Source: Paracoccaceae bacterium (GTDB lineage: Bacteria; Pseudomonadota; Alphaproteobacteria; Rhodobacterales; Rhodobacteraceae). From it: a DNA stretch of 6,685 bases. Below, in pieces: positions 1 through 6,577 of this stretch. A program made the position numbers and the translations under genes. The stretch spans positions 1 through 6,685 of the forward strand of contig WTIQ01000034.1 in assembly GCA_011525185.1 (NCBI GenBank). Direction: 5' to 3'. The notes beneath the pieces were generated by a model, which made no database searches, was not told the DNA's origin, and saw only the letters and a list, made by a program, of their open reading frames with translations. Numbering within the stretch: the first letter of the stretch is position 1; each line of letters begins with the position of its first letter.

Positions 1-738
1 GGTCAAAGTTGCCCCTTTGGGTTTTGGCAAATGGGACGGATCGGTGGTGATACGGCCCGCGAGGTCAGGGTGATAAAGGCCCACTTCGGGGTATTCGACG
101 GGGCTTGGCGCATGCCCGCCTTGCCAGTCGGTTTTGGAGCAGTAGCGGGAAATTAAAAACCGCATCATGGCTTCAACATTTTCATTCGAGCCAGCAAGCC
201 AATATTGCATGACCAAAAACCAAGACCGCAGATCCTGAGCCTTACCTGGAATATAGCGCAAAATTTTAGGCAAGCGGCGCAACATGCGCATCTTTTTCTG
301 ACCGGTCTCAGTTGAGGGCTTGGCAGAGCCTCTGAGCTTTTTCAAAAGCTTCATGGCACCCGATTGGGGTGCGCCCATGTCCAGCGAGCCCATCTTGGTC
401 AGTTTGACAATTGATGCATCAGAGATCACCCCAATCATCGCATCACAGTGATCACGACGCGCTTCAAGCGCGGGCAGGATGGATTTCACATGCTCCTCAA
501 GAAAGAGCAAGTTGATAATGACCATATCCCCCTGACTCACAGAGGCTTTGGCCCGCTCAAGAGCTGCAGGATTTTCACCCCATTCTGCGGCGGCATGAAT
601 GTCCACTCGGAGCCCAGGAAATTCGGGCAAAAGCTTTTCAGCCGCGCGATCACAGGGTCCAGCCGAATGCGCATCAAGGGTGACGATCACGACCCTATAC
701 TCCGCGGAAGGCGCATATATGTGAGCATCATCGCGCAT
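1..738 (-). CDS. bchH: Magnesium chelatase porphyrin-binding subunit BchH (N-terminal part, cut by window edge)
   Basis: This is the first 246 codons of BchH, the large subunit that binds protoporphyrin IX and, with BchI and BchD, inserts Mg2+ at the first committed step of bacteriochlorophyll synthesis. The reading frame is open without a stop to the left edge; full-length BchH is about 1,200 residues, so roughly 80% is missing. The product begins MRDDAHIYAPSAEYRVVIV and continues with TLDAHSAGPCDRAA, then GDMVIINLLFLEEHV and DASIVKLTKMGSLDMGAPQS, matching the BchH/ChlH N-terminal domain (DUF3479 type) and the start of the CobN/Mg-chelatase region. I chose the ATG at 738-736: it has AAAGG six bases upstream (749-745), and the nearby ATGs at 731, 728 and 716 lie in a frame that soon stops. 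It overlaps the end of bchB by 11 bases, implying translational coupling. Identification is by recognised family sequence and operon order. Confidence 0.95.
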   Translation of the reverse strand, partial: MRDDAHIYAPSAEYRVVIVTLDAHSAGPCDRAAEKLLPEFPGLRVDIHAAAEWGENPAALERAKASVSQGDMVIINLLFLEEHVKSILPALEARRDHCDAMIGVISDASIVKLTKMGSLDMGAPQSGAMKLLKKLRGSAKPSTETGQKKMRMLRRLPKILRYIPGKAQDLRSWFLVMQYWLAGSNENVEAMMRFLISRYCSKTDWQGGHAPSPVEYPEVGLYHPDLAGRITTDPSHLPKPKGATLT

Positions 739-2284
739 AGTGGGCCTTTGCCTCATAGAGGGTTTCGATAGAGATGTGGCTTACACCGCGTTCTGATGCA
801 TATGTTTCCGTGTTGCGCCGCGCTTTTCCGCGCACGAAAAACGGAATTTTGCGCAGCTCTTTTTCAGCGTCTTGAAGCCAAATGATCTCAGCGCTTTGTG
901 GCTCTATTGCGGGCTGGTTTGTACCTGCATCCTCTGGCTGTGTTTGTGTCTGACCCAAAGCATGACCACCATGATGGCTTGGGCCAGCGGCATCATTAAA
1001 CTCAAAATCATCGCGGAACATATGCAAGAGGTGCTCTTCTAACCCCATCACAAGAGGGTGCACCCATGTATCAAAGATCACATTGGCCCCTTCAAAACCC
1101 ATTTGCGGGGAATAGCGGGCAGGGAAATCCTGAACGTGCACAGGTGCAGATATCACCGCACAGGGAATGCCCAAACGCTTTCCAATATGGCGCTCCATCT
1201 GAGTGCCGAGGATCATTTCTGGGGCGAGATCTTCGATATGTTTTTCGACCTCAAGGTAGTCATCGGTAATCAAAGGCGTGAGGCCAAAGGATTTGGCCAT
1301 AGCGCGAAGAGGCCGCGCCATTTCGCGGTTATAACAGCCCAGCCCCACGACCTCGAAGCCCATTTCATCACGCGCAATGCGTGCAGCAGCCATCGCATGG
1401 GTCCCATCGCCAAAGATAAAGACGCGCTTGCCCGTCAGATAGGTGCTATCGACCGAGGCCGAATACCACGGCAGGCGCAGGCGGCTTTCATCCACAACAG
1501 GATCCAAACCTGTGATTTGCGCAACTTCGTTGATAAAGTCACGCGTCGCCCCCACACCAATCGGCACAACCTTTGTATAGGGCAAATTAAGTTCACGCTC
1601 CATCCAACGCACAGCACTTTCGCCTGTTTCAGGATACATCAAAACATTGAAATGAGCCGCCCCAAGGCGGGCGATTTCAGCAGGGGTTGCCCCCATCGGC
1701 GCGACCACATTGACGCTTATCCCCATATCAGAGAGGAGAGAGCTGATTTCTTCGATATCATCGCGATGACGAAAGCCCAGCGCTGTTGGACCAATCAAAT
1801 TGCATGTGATGTGCTTGGTCTTTTCTACTGATTTTGCCCCCAACGGTTTTGCAAGGGTGCGTACAATTTGAAAAAAGGTTTCATCCGCGCCAAAGTTTTC
1901 TTTGCGCTGATAACTGGGAAGCTCCAATGGGATCACAGGGACATTCAGGCCCATATTTTCGGCCATACCCCCTGGATCATCTTGGATGAGCTCCGCAGTG
2001 CAAGACGCACCAACAATAATCGCTTCAGGTGCAAAACGGTCATAGGCCTCCTGACAGGCCGTTTTGAACAGATTGGCAGTATCAGAGCCCAAATCTCGGG
2101 CTTGGAATGTCGTAAAGGTGACAGGAGGGCGATGATCGCGTCGCTCGATCATTGTAAACAAAAGATCAGCATAGGTATCACCTTGAGGCGCATGCAGCAC
2201 GTAATGCAAGCCCTTCATACCAGTGGCGACACGCATTGCACCCACATGGGGCGGTCCCTCATATGTCCAAACAGTGAGCTTCAT
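728..2284 (-). CDS. bchB: Light-independent protochlorophyllide reductase subunit B (DPOR, BchB)
   Basis: BchB pairs with BchN as the nitrogenase MoFe-like catalytic part of DPOR, which with the ATPase BchL reduces protochlorophyllide ring D to chlorophyllide a in the dark. The product is 518 residues, normal for purple bacteria. It starts MKLTVWTYEGPPHVGAMRVA. Asp36 (in APQGDTYADLL) is the unusual aspartate ligand of the NB [4Fe-4S] cluster in the family; Cys95 lies in VGASCTAEL. Asp279 in SVDSTYLTGKRV matches the region of the proposed catalytic aspartate (Asp274 in Rhodobacter numbering). A Gln/Pro/His-rich linker (about 433-464) leads to the C-terminal PCP_red domain (about 465-518, WLQDAEKELRKIPFFVRGKA). 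The ATG overlaps the bchN stop as ATGA and has a perfect AGGAGG at 2297-2292, seven bases upstream. No frameshift or missing key residue is seen. Confidence 0.98.
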   Translation of the reverse strand: MKLTVWTYEGPPHVGAMRVATGMKGLHYVLHAPQGDTYADLLFTMIERRDHRPPVTFTTFQARDLGSDTANLFKTACQEAYDRFAPEAIIVGASCTAELIQDDPGGMAENMGLNVPVIPLELPSYQRKENFGADETFFQIVRTLAKPLGAKSVEKTKHITCNLIGPTALGFRHRDDIEEISSLLSDMGISVNVVAPMGATPAEIARLGAAHFNVLMYPETGESAVRWMERELNLPYTKVVPIGVGATRDFINEVAQITGLDPVVDESRLRLPWYSASVDSTYLTGKRVFIFGDGTHAMAAARIARDEMGFEVVGLGCYNREMARPLRAMAKSFGLTPLITDDYLEVEKHIEDLAPEMILGTQMERHIGKRLGIPCAVISAPVHVQDFPARYSPQMGFEGANVIFDTWVHPLVMGLEEHLLHMFRDDFEFNDAAGPSHHGGHALGQTQTQPEDAGTNQPAIEPQSAEIIWLQDAEKELRKIPFFVRGKARRNTETYASERGVSHISIETLYEAKAHYAR

Positions 2285-3555
2285 TCCGCAGCCTCCTGAT
2301 TGAGGATCATACGGCGACGGATAGGACGCGGGAATAATCCCGCAAGATCGCCCGCCTGTTCATAAAAGTGTACGGGCGTAAACACGAGTTCGATCGCCCA
2401 TTTTGTCGTCAAACCCTCGGCTTCGAGCGGGTTGGCTAGGCCCAGCCCGCACACGGTGAGATCTGCGCGCTGCTCTTTTGCACGATCCAACTGAAGGTCC
2501 ACATCCTGCCCCTCCGAAACGGTTGGACCAGCGGGGATAAGATCAAGGTCAGGTTGGACCAGAGGGCGATGAATAAACGGAGTGCCAATTTCCACGGCCT
2601 TCATACCACATTCTTGTGTGAGAAACCGCGCGAGTGGAATTTCAAGTTGGCTGTCTGGAAAGAAAAAGACCGATTTATCCTCCAGCGCTGCTGCCGCTTG
2701 GGATATCGCTTTTTTCGCCCGCGCGTATGGAGCGGCTGTCACGTCCTCAAAAAGTTGTTCAGGGACTTGAAAGGCGCCTGCTATCGCCTTGAGCCAGGCC
2801 GTAGTCCCCTCAGCGCCAAACGGAAATGGCGCTGCGATGTGATGCGCGCCTCGCCTTAAAAGAGCAGAGTGCGTTTCCCCCAAGAAGGGCTGCGTTGCTG
2901 CAAAGAGGGTGTTTGGACCAACGGAGATGTCGTCTTCGTGGCGCGCCGCTGGCAGGACGAAGACATTGGAGATTCCCATGCCAGAGAGGAGGCTACGCAT
3001 TTGCTCTTCTACAACATCAGGTAGAGCGCCAATCACCATTAATTGCCTTTCAGATGATTCGCGTAACGTAGGCACCATGGCCGCCAAACACTCATCTTCA
3101 CCCTGCGTAAAGGTGGTTTCAATTCCTGAGCCTGTGAAATTGACAACCCGAACAGAGGGCGCAAATTTTTTCGTCAGACGCTCTGCCGCTTTGGACAAAT
3201 CGAGCTTGATAACTTCAGATGGACAGGAGCCAACCAAAAACAGGCGTTTTATGTCAGATCTACGTGACAGTAGCCGTTCGACCTCTCGATCCAGCTCTTG
3301 ATGCGCATCCGCAAGGCCCGCAAGATCGGTTTCCTCGAGAATCGCTGTCCCAAATCTTGGCTCTGCAAAAATCATGACACCTGCAGCGCTTTGCAGAAGA
3401 TGGGCACAAGTTCGTGAACCAACAACAAGGAAAAAAGCATCCTGCATTTTTCGATGCAGCCAGATAATCGACGTCAGTCCACAAAAGACTTCCCGTTGAC
3501 CGCGCTCTTTAAGAACGGGTGCACTCCCGCAGGTCTGAAGATTTGAACTATGCAT
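2281..3555 (-). CDS. bchN: Light-independent protochlorophyllide reductase subunit N (DPOR, BchN)
   Basis: BchN forms the (NB)2 heterotetramer with BchB and contributes three cysteine ligands to the bridging [4Fe-4S] cluster that passes electrons from BchL to protochlorophyllide. From the chosen start the product is 424 residues, a normal family length. The three ligands are visible as Cys25 (EVFCGLTS), Cys50 (GSRTCAHLLQSAAGVMIFAE) and Cys111 (FLVGSCPSEVIKLDLSKAAE), each one residue offset from the Cys26/51/112 described for Rhodobacter capsulatus. An upstream TTG at 3579 would add eight residues (MRARGSWV) without family support; the ATG at 3555 has GAGGGAG at 3569-3563, seven bases upstream, so I use it. 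It overlaps the end of bchF by 8 bases and its stop overlaps the bchB start by 4, as expected for subunits made in fixed ratio. Confidence 0.97.
   Translation of the reverse strand: MHSSNLQTCGSAPVLKERGQREVFCGLTSIIWLHRKMQDAFFLVVGSRTCAHLLQSAAGVMIFAEPRFGTAILEETDLAGLADAHQELDREVERLLSRRSDIKRLFLVGSCPSEVIKLDLSKAAERLTKKFAPSVRVVNFTGSGIETTFTQGEDECLAAMVPTLRESSERQLMVIGALPDVVEEQMRSLLSGMGISNVFVLPAARHEDDISVGPNTLFAATQPFLGETHSALLRRGAHHIAAPFPFGAEGTTAWLKAIAGAFQVPEQLFEDVTAAPYARAKKAISQAAAALEDKSVFFFPDSQLEIPLARFLTQECGMKAVEIGTPFIHRPLVQPDLDLIPAGPTVSEGQDVDLQLDRAKEQRADLTVCGLGLANPLEAEGLTTKWAIELVFTPVHFYEQAGDLAGLFPRPIRRRMILNQEAAE
2292..2297 (-). promoter_or_regulatory. Ribosome binding site of bchB (AGGAGG)
   Basis: A perfect AGGAGG lies seven bases before the bchB ATG, inside the last codons of bchN. 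It is the strongest ribosome site in the operon and fixes the start at 2284. Together with the ATGA overlap it suggests BchB is translated efficiently and coupled to BchN, its stoichiometric partner. Confidence 0.85.
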
Positions 3556-4045
3556 GACCCAGCTCCCTCGTGCCCTCAAGTCGTGCCATGCGTAGCTTTA
3601 AAAGAAACTGAGCAGCATTTATAACATATAAAAAATAAGCCGCCAACGCCGTAAGCATGAGCGTGTTTTGATCTACTAAAGCATTGAAAAGCAAGTACAA
3701 ATATGCCGTGTGAAGACCGATGACAAGGAAGCTAACAACATCCTCCCAAAAGAAGGCTGGGGCCAAAAGGTACTGACCAAAGACCACTTTTTCCCAAATC
3801 GCTCCAGTGATCATTATCGTGTAAAGGACCAGCGTTTTCACGACGATGGACACGGTCGCGAGCCAATATCCCTCGCCCGTCAACATGAACCGCAAAACCA
3901 AAGCAAGAGACACCAAAAAGACAACGAATTGCAGTGGGGCTAAGACCCCCTGCACGGTTGTCCAATAGGTCGCATCCCGGCGCTCTCGCTGAGCCTTTGT
4001 ATACAAACCTTCGGCTGCAACTTGACCCCTTTTTGGAAGGGACAT
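3548..4045 (-). CDS. bchF: 3-vinyl bacteriochlorophyllide/chlorophyllide hydratase BchF
   Basis: BchF adds water to the C3 vinyl group of chlorophyllide a or 3-vinyl bacteriochlorophyllide a, giving the 3-hydroxyethyl intermediate that BchC oxidises to the acetyl group of bacteriochlorophyll a. The 165-residue product is an integral membrane protein with about four hydrophobic segments (roughly 34-54, 62-83, 103-123 and 128-149). It carries the characteristic BchF block WEKVVFGQYLLAPAFFWEDV (84-103), followed by a short polar C-terminus. Another in-frame ATG at 4063 would add six residues (MLKESD), but AAGGAG at 4057-4052 lies inside that extension, six bases before the ATG at 4045, and the predicted transcript start is near 4068; I therefore take 4045. 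It is the first gene of the bchFNBH operon, transcribed from a promoter overlapping a PpsR operator. Confidence 0.95.
   Translation of the reverse strand: MSLPKRGQVAAEGLYTKAQRERRDATYWTTVQGVLAPLQFVVFLVSLALVLRFMLTGEGYWLATVSIVVKTLVLYTIMITGAIWEKVVFGQYLLAPAFFWEDVVSFLVIGLHTAYLYLLFNALVDQNTLMLTALAAYFLYVINAAQFLLKLRMARLEGTRELGHA
3563..3569 (-). promoter_or_regulatory. Ribosome binding site deciding the bchN start (GAGGGAG)
   Basis: GAGGGAG is seven bases upstream of the ATG at 3555 and lies downstream of the alternative TTG at 3579. It supports the shorter, 424-residue BchN. Confidence 0.75.
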
Positions 4046-4051
4046 GTCCGA

Positions 4052-4057
4052 CTCCTT
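4052..4057 (-). promoter_or_regulatory. Ribosome binding site deciding the bchF start (AAGGAG)
   Basis: AAGGAG is six bases before the ATG at 4045 and lies between it and the upstream in-frame ATG at 4063, which has no comparable site. It supports a 165-residue BchF. Confidence 0.75.
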
Positions 4058-4074
4058 AAGCATATTTGTAGCCT

Positions 4075-4104
4075 AGGGTACCTCCGAAGGGCAAAAAGTG
4101 TCAA
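4075..4104 (-). promoter_or_regulatory. bchF promoter (-35 TTGACA, -10 TACCCT)
   Basis: On the minus strand a perfect TTGACA (4104-4099) is followed after 18 bases by TACCCT (4080-4075), which keeps the T, A and final T of a sigma-70 -10 box. Transcription would start near 4068, leaving a leader of about 23 bases with AAGGAG before the bchF ATG. The -35 hexamer lies inside the PpsR operator, the arrangement known at bchC and other Rhodobacter pigment promoters, where the repressor blocks RNA polymerase. The weak -10 is inferred from position. Confidence 0.65.
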
Positions 4105-4116
4105 TTAAAACTTACA
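4099..4116. promoter_or_regulatory. PpsR/CrtJ operator, perfect TGT-N12-ACA
   Basis: The sequence TGTCAATTAAAACTTACA matches the PpsR/CrtJ consensus TGT-N12-ACA exactly, with the favoured C after the left TGT. It covers the -35 hexamer of the bchF promoter, so binding by the PpsR encoded in the same window would repress the bchFNBH operon in oxygen. This is a motif match, with strong support from context. Confidence 0.85.
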
Positions 4117-4120
4117 TTTT

Positions 4121-4138
4121 CGTCATGTGAATTTTACA
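4121..4138. promoter_or_regulatory. Probable second PpsR operator, one mismatch
   Basis: CGTCATGTGAATTTTACA differs from TGT-N12-ACA only at the first base. It begins four bases after the perfect operator, centre to centre 22 bases, or about two helical turns, so two PpsR dimers or a tetramer could bind the same face. PpsR/CrtJ commonly binds paired sites where one is degenerate. The palindrome TGTG-N7-CACA (4126-4140) overlaps it and could be an alternative recognition element. Confidence 0.5.
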
Positions 4139-4251
4139 CATCAAATTGGGCTTGGTTGGTTTTTCTTGGACGTGAGCGCTCTCAAAGTCGGTGATAAAAC
4201 TCTAAGCTGTAGAGAGAATGCCAGAGAAATCAGCATGTAGAGCCTTTATTT

Positions 4252-4280
4252 TTGACTTTTTTGCGTTTTTCGGCGATACT
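4252..4280 (+). promoter_or_regulatory. Promoter toward ppaA-ppsR (TTGACT-N17-GATACT)
   Basis: TTGACT (4252-4257) matches five of six bases of the -35 consensus, and GATACT (4275-4280) matches four of six of the -10, with the ideal 17-base spacer. Transcription would start around 4286-4288, at or just before the ATG at 4288. This argues against the in-frame TTG at 4252 as a start codon, because it lies within the -35 box. No PpsR operator overlaps this promoter. Confidence 0.6.
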
Positions 4281-4287
4281 AAATGCA

Positions 4288-5139
4288 ATGGAAAATAAAG
4301 CGGTGCATCACGGTTGTATGCACACGCGATTTCCGCATTGGAACCGCTTAATGGCTGATCGCTACCACCTATATCCACTGACTGGAGCTGGCTCGCTCAA
4401 GGTAGAGGGGCTTGCCAAACGCGTCATTGATGATTTGGGACGATCCTCGCCCGCTGAAAGTCGAAAGCGTGTGGTAGAAACAACCATTTGGTTGGCTAAT
4501 ATTTCAATAACAAATGCAACCTATGAGCAAGATGATGTTTTGCGGGCGTTGATGAAAAGGGGCCTGACCCGGGATCTTATTGTCGATTGCTGCATTCCCG
4601 ACGCCGCACGCCTCTTGGGCGATGGCTGGATGGAAAATCTTCGCACCTTCGGCCAAGTTTCGCTTGGGACCGCGCGCCTTCAAGCGCTATTGAAGGCCCT
4701 TACGGTTCGCAGAGAGGCGATCCTCTCAAACTACGAGTTGGGCAGCCTTTTGGTCTTGGCCTGTGAGGGCGAAGATCACACGCTGGGCGCATTGGTGTTT
4801 ACGGATCAATTGCGCAGACGGGGATACTCGGTCAATGTCCTTTTGGGCGCTAAAATCGCTGAGATTCAAAGTCTGATCACGAAAGGCGATTTTGATACAA
4901 TTTTGCTGTCAAGTTCCAGTGAAACGGCCTTTGAAACCGTCGCAAAAACAATAAATTACCTTAGACATAAAAATTCATCTTTGCCGCCATTGGTGATAGG
5001 CGGAGGTATCGTGGATATCCTTGGGAGGAAGATCCACCAAAGAGTTGATGTCGACCTTGTGTCAAATGATTTGGGTCAAGTTCTCGACTTTATATCACCA
5101 CATCACCTTAACGATAACAATAATGAGAGAGCCTCTTGA
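4288..5139 (+). CDS. ppaA: PpaA/AerR-type cobalamin (SCHIC/B12-binding) antirepressor of PpsR
   Basis: PpaA (AerR in R. capsulatus) is a cytoplasmic B12-binding photoreceptor-like protein that interacts with PpsR/CrtJ and modulates repression of photosynthesis genes. From the ATG at 4288 the product is 283 residues. A helical cap around 104-138 reads IPDAARLLGDGWMENLRTFG and SLGTARLQALL, the pattern of the region preceding B12-binding folds. The Rossmann-like part follows: EGEDHTLGA, an E-x-H-x-x-G version of the cobalamin motif with His164, then LLSSSSET and VIGGGIVDILG, equivalent to the SxL and GG motifs. The start is uncertain: in-frame ATGs also occur at 4318 (273 residues) and 4351 (262 residues), and none has a convincing ribosome site. 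The predicted transcript start would make 4288 leaderless. The gene runs into ppsR with a TGATG stop/start overlap. Function is certain at family level; the N-terminus is not. Confidence 0.9.
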   Translation: MENKAVHHGCMHTRFPHWNRLMADRYHLYPLTGAGSLKVEGLAKRVIDDLGRSSPAESRKRVVETTIWLANISITNATYEQDDVLRALMKRGLTRDLIVDCCIPDAARLLGDGWMENLRTFGQVSLGTARLQALLKALTVRREAILSNYELGSLLVLACEGEDHTLGALVFTDQLRRRGYSVNVLLGAKIAEIQSLITKGDFDTILLSSSSETAFETVAKTINYLRHKNSSLPPLVIGGGIVDILGRKIHQRVDVDLVSNDLGQVLDFISPHHLNDNNNERAS

Positions 5140-6557
5140 TGGAAACACGGGACTCTAAATTCTGGGATTTTGGCTCGGTGCCAATGATTGAACCAGAATA
5201 CTTGGGAAGTATCCTCGCCGCAGCTTCGGACATTGCATTGTTCGTCAAGTTAAACGGAAATATCCTTTCAATTCTTGTCAATGAAAGTGAAAAAAGCCTT
5301 GGAAACCTATCCCACTGGGAAGGGCGTCAAATTTCTGACTTTTTGACAAGGGAAAGCAACGAGAAGCTAGACGTTGTTCTCAATCAGATCAATTCGGGTC
5401 AAAGCGTTCTGCACTCTGTTGAGCTTAACCATCAGGACAACGCACTGTGGCAATTTCCAGTCAGATACAGCATCCATCGCCTTGGTGCACAAGATACGAT
5501 CTTGATGCTGGGGCGCGATTTGAGAACCCTTGCAGAAACCCAACAACAGCTTGTTCAGGCGCAAATTGCCGTAGAGCGCGGATATGAGGAGAGCCGCCGC
5601 TATGATACGCAATTTCGGATGCTAATGTCCCACACCCGTGATGCTATTGTGTTTGTTTCTGTGGCTGAGGGAAAGATCATCGAAGCGAATGCAGGTGCAT
5701 CCAACTTGCTTGGGCTTGGAGCAGAAGAGCTGGAGGGGACAGATTTTGCAACACTGTTTGAAGGAGTCAGCAAAAACGAATTGATGACCCTTTTGGTTGA
5801 AAAGTCTGAGCTGTCAATGTCACCCGAACTACCGACATTAGAAAACAAGTCTGGTCAGACCATTCACATTTATCCCTATGCCTTCCGGTCCGCGGGAGAG
5901 CGGCTGCTCTATTGTCGATTAGACGTCGAAGAGGAAAATTCTCCCTCGCAAGATGAGCTTTCCAAGAATTTACTATCGCTTTATCAAAATGGACCTGATG
6001 CAATTGTTTTTGCCCAGTCCAACGGTGTGATTGAAGCGGCAAATGATGGGTTTTTGGACCTGATCAATGCGCCATCTTTGTCCAAAGTCAGAGGTCGCAG
6101 TTTGGCAAATTACCTCACCAGAGGAAAAATTGATCTTGCTGTCATGTTAGATAACGTTGTTCGCTCAGGGCAGATGCGAATCTACGCGACCGAACTGCAA
6201 AATGAACTTGGCTCAAAGCTCGGTGTTGAAGTCTCAGTCGCCCGGCTTGGAACAATAGGGAAGCGGCTTATTGCGTTTGTGATCCGTGATGCGCACCGAA
6301 GCGAGACAATGCGTCAAATTTCACCGTCAGGCCATGTTCAGCCAGAGACAAGTGTTGCCGAGCTTGTTGGGTCAGCTTCTCTCAAGGAAATTGTTGGCGA
6401 AACCAATGATATGATTGAGAAAATGTGCATCGAAACGGCCATTGAGATGACCAATAATAATCGGGCCGCCGCCGCAGAAATGCTCGGACTTTCGCGTCAA
6501 AGCCTCTATGTCAAGCTCCGCAAATTTGGCCTGATCTCCAAAGAGCAAGATTTTTAA
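5139..6557 (+). CDS. ppsR: Transcriptional repressor PpsR/CrtJ (PAS-PAS-Fis-type HTH)
   Basis: PpsR is the aerobic repressor of bacteriochlorophyll, carotenoid and light-harvesting genes; it binds TGT-N12-ACA palindromes. The 472-residue product fits the family (about 465-470). An N-terminal PAS-like domain (about 20-125) leads to a Gln-rich helical linker (about 128-160, LAETQQQLVQAQIAVERGYE). PAS domains follow at about 160-262 (TRDAIVFVS...IIEANAGASNLLG) and 277-385 (GPDAIVFAQ...VIEAANDGFLDLI), then a Fis-type helix-turn-helix at about 425-468 (NNRAAAAEMLGLSRQSLYVK). The only cysteines are Cys259 and Cys430, in PAS2-proximal and HTH-proximal positions like the redox-active pair of CrtJ (249/420), with the same spacing of 171. 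The ATG at 5139 overlaps the ppaA stop by one base and has GAGAGAG at 5125-5131; a TTG immediately before it would add one residue and is not favoured. Confidence 0.97.
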   Translation: METRDSKFWDFGSVPMIEPEYLGSILAAASDIALFVKLNGNILSILVNESEKSLGNLSHWEGRQISDFLTRESNEKLDVVLNQINSGQSVLHSVELNHQDNALWQFPVRYSIHRLGAQDTILMLGRDLRTLAETQQQLVQAQIAVERGYEESRRYDTQFRMLMSHTRDAIVFVSVAEGKIIEANAGASNLLGLGAEELEGTDFATLFEGVSKNELMTLLVEKSELSMSPELPTLENKSGQTIHIYPYAFRSAGERLLYCRLDVEEENSPSQDELSKNLLSLYQNGPDAIVFAQSNGVIEAANDGFLDLINAPSLSKVRGRSLANYLTRGKIDLAVMLDNVVRSGQMRIYATELQNELGSKLGVEVSVARLGTIGKRLIAFVIRDAHRSETMRQISPSGHVQPETSVAELVGSASLKEIVGETNDMIEKMCIETAIEMTNNNRAAAAEMLGLSRQSLYVKLRKFGLISKEQDF

Positions 6558-6577
6558 GGTCAATATGAGACGTGGTT

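Larger units (their letters stand above)
4046..4287. promoter_or_regulatory. Divergent control region between bchF and ppaA
   Basis: This AT-rich 242-base stretch separates the divergent bch operon and ppaA-ppsR pair. It contains the bchF promoter and leader, a perfect PpsR operator, a second one-mismatch operator overlapped by an interrupted palindrome, an 8-base palindrome GAGCGCTC at 4174-4181, and a promoter toward ppaA. The operators lie close to the bchF side and more than 110 bases from the ppaA promoter, so PpsR probably controls bchF directly and ppaA less or not at all. I see no conserved small ORF or RNA gene. Confidence 0.8.

Noticed and set aside
448..771. 107-codon plus-strand ORF over the bchH start
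   Set aside because: It lies opposite the bchH N-terminus and the bchB end, and its composition (rich in Arg, Gly and His) looks like an antisense shadow.
1058..1831. Long 257-codon plus-strand ORF inside bchB
   Set aside because: It is antisense to a certain bchB with intact family motifs, has no recognisable domain, and is a shadow frame of the biased codon use on the other strand.
4174..4181. Palindrome GAGCGCTC in the intergenic region
   Set aside because: An 8-base perfect palindrome of this kind is expected by chance at modest frequency, and it matches no regulator site I can name.
4195..4200. Possible extended -10 (TGATAAAAC region) upstream of ppaA
   Set aside because: No adequate -35 is found at 16-18 bases (GTGAGC at best), and the TTGGAC upstream is 23 bases away. 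The promoter at 4252-4280 is clearly better.
4208..4253. Further TGT triplets (4208, 4236) as PpsR half-sites near ppaA
   Set aside because: At N12 they are followed by AGA and TTT, not ACA, so they do not form operators.
5367..6042. Minus-strand ORFs of 81-91 codons inside ppsR
   Set aside because: They overlap the PAS domains of ppsR, have no ribosome site or family similarity that I can see, and are read as shadows.
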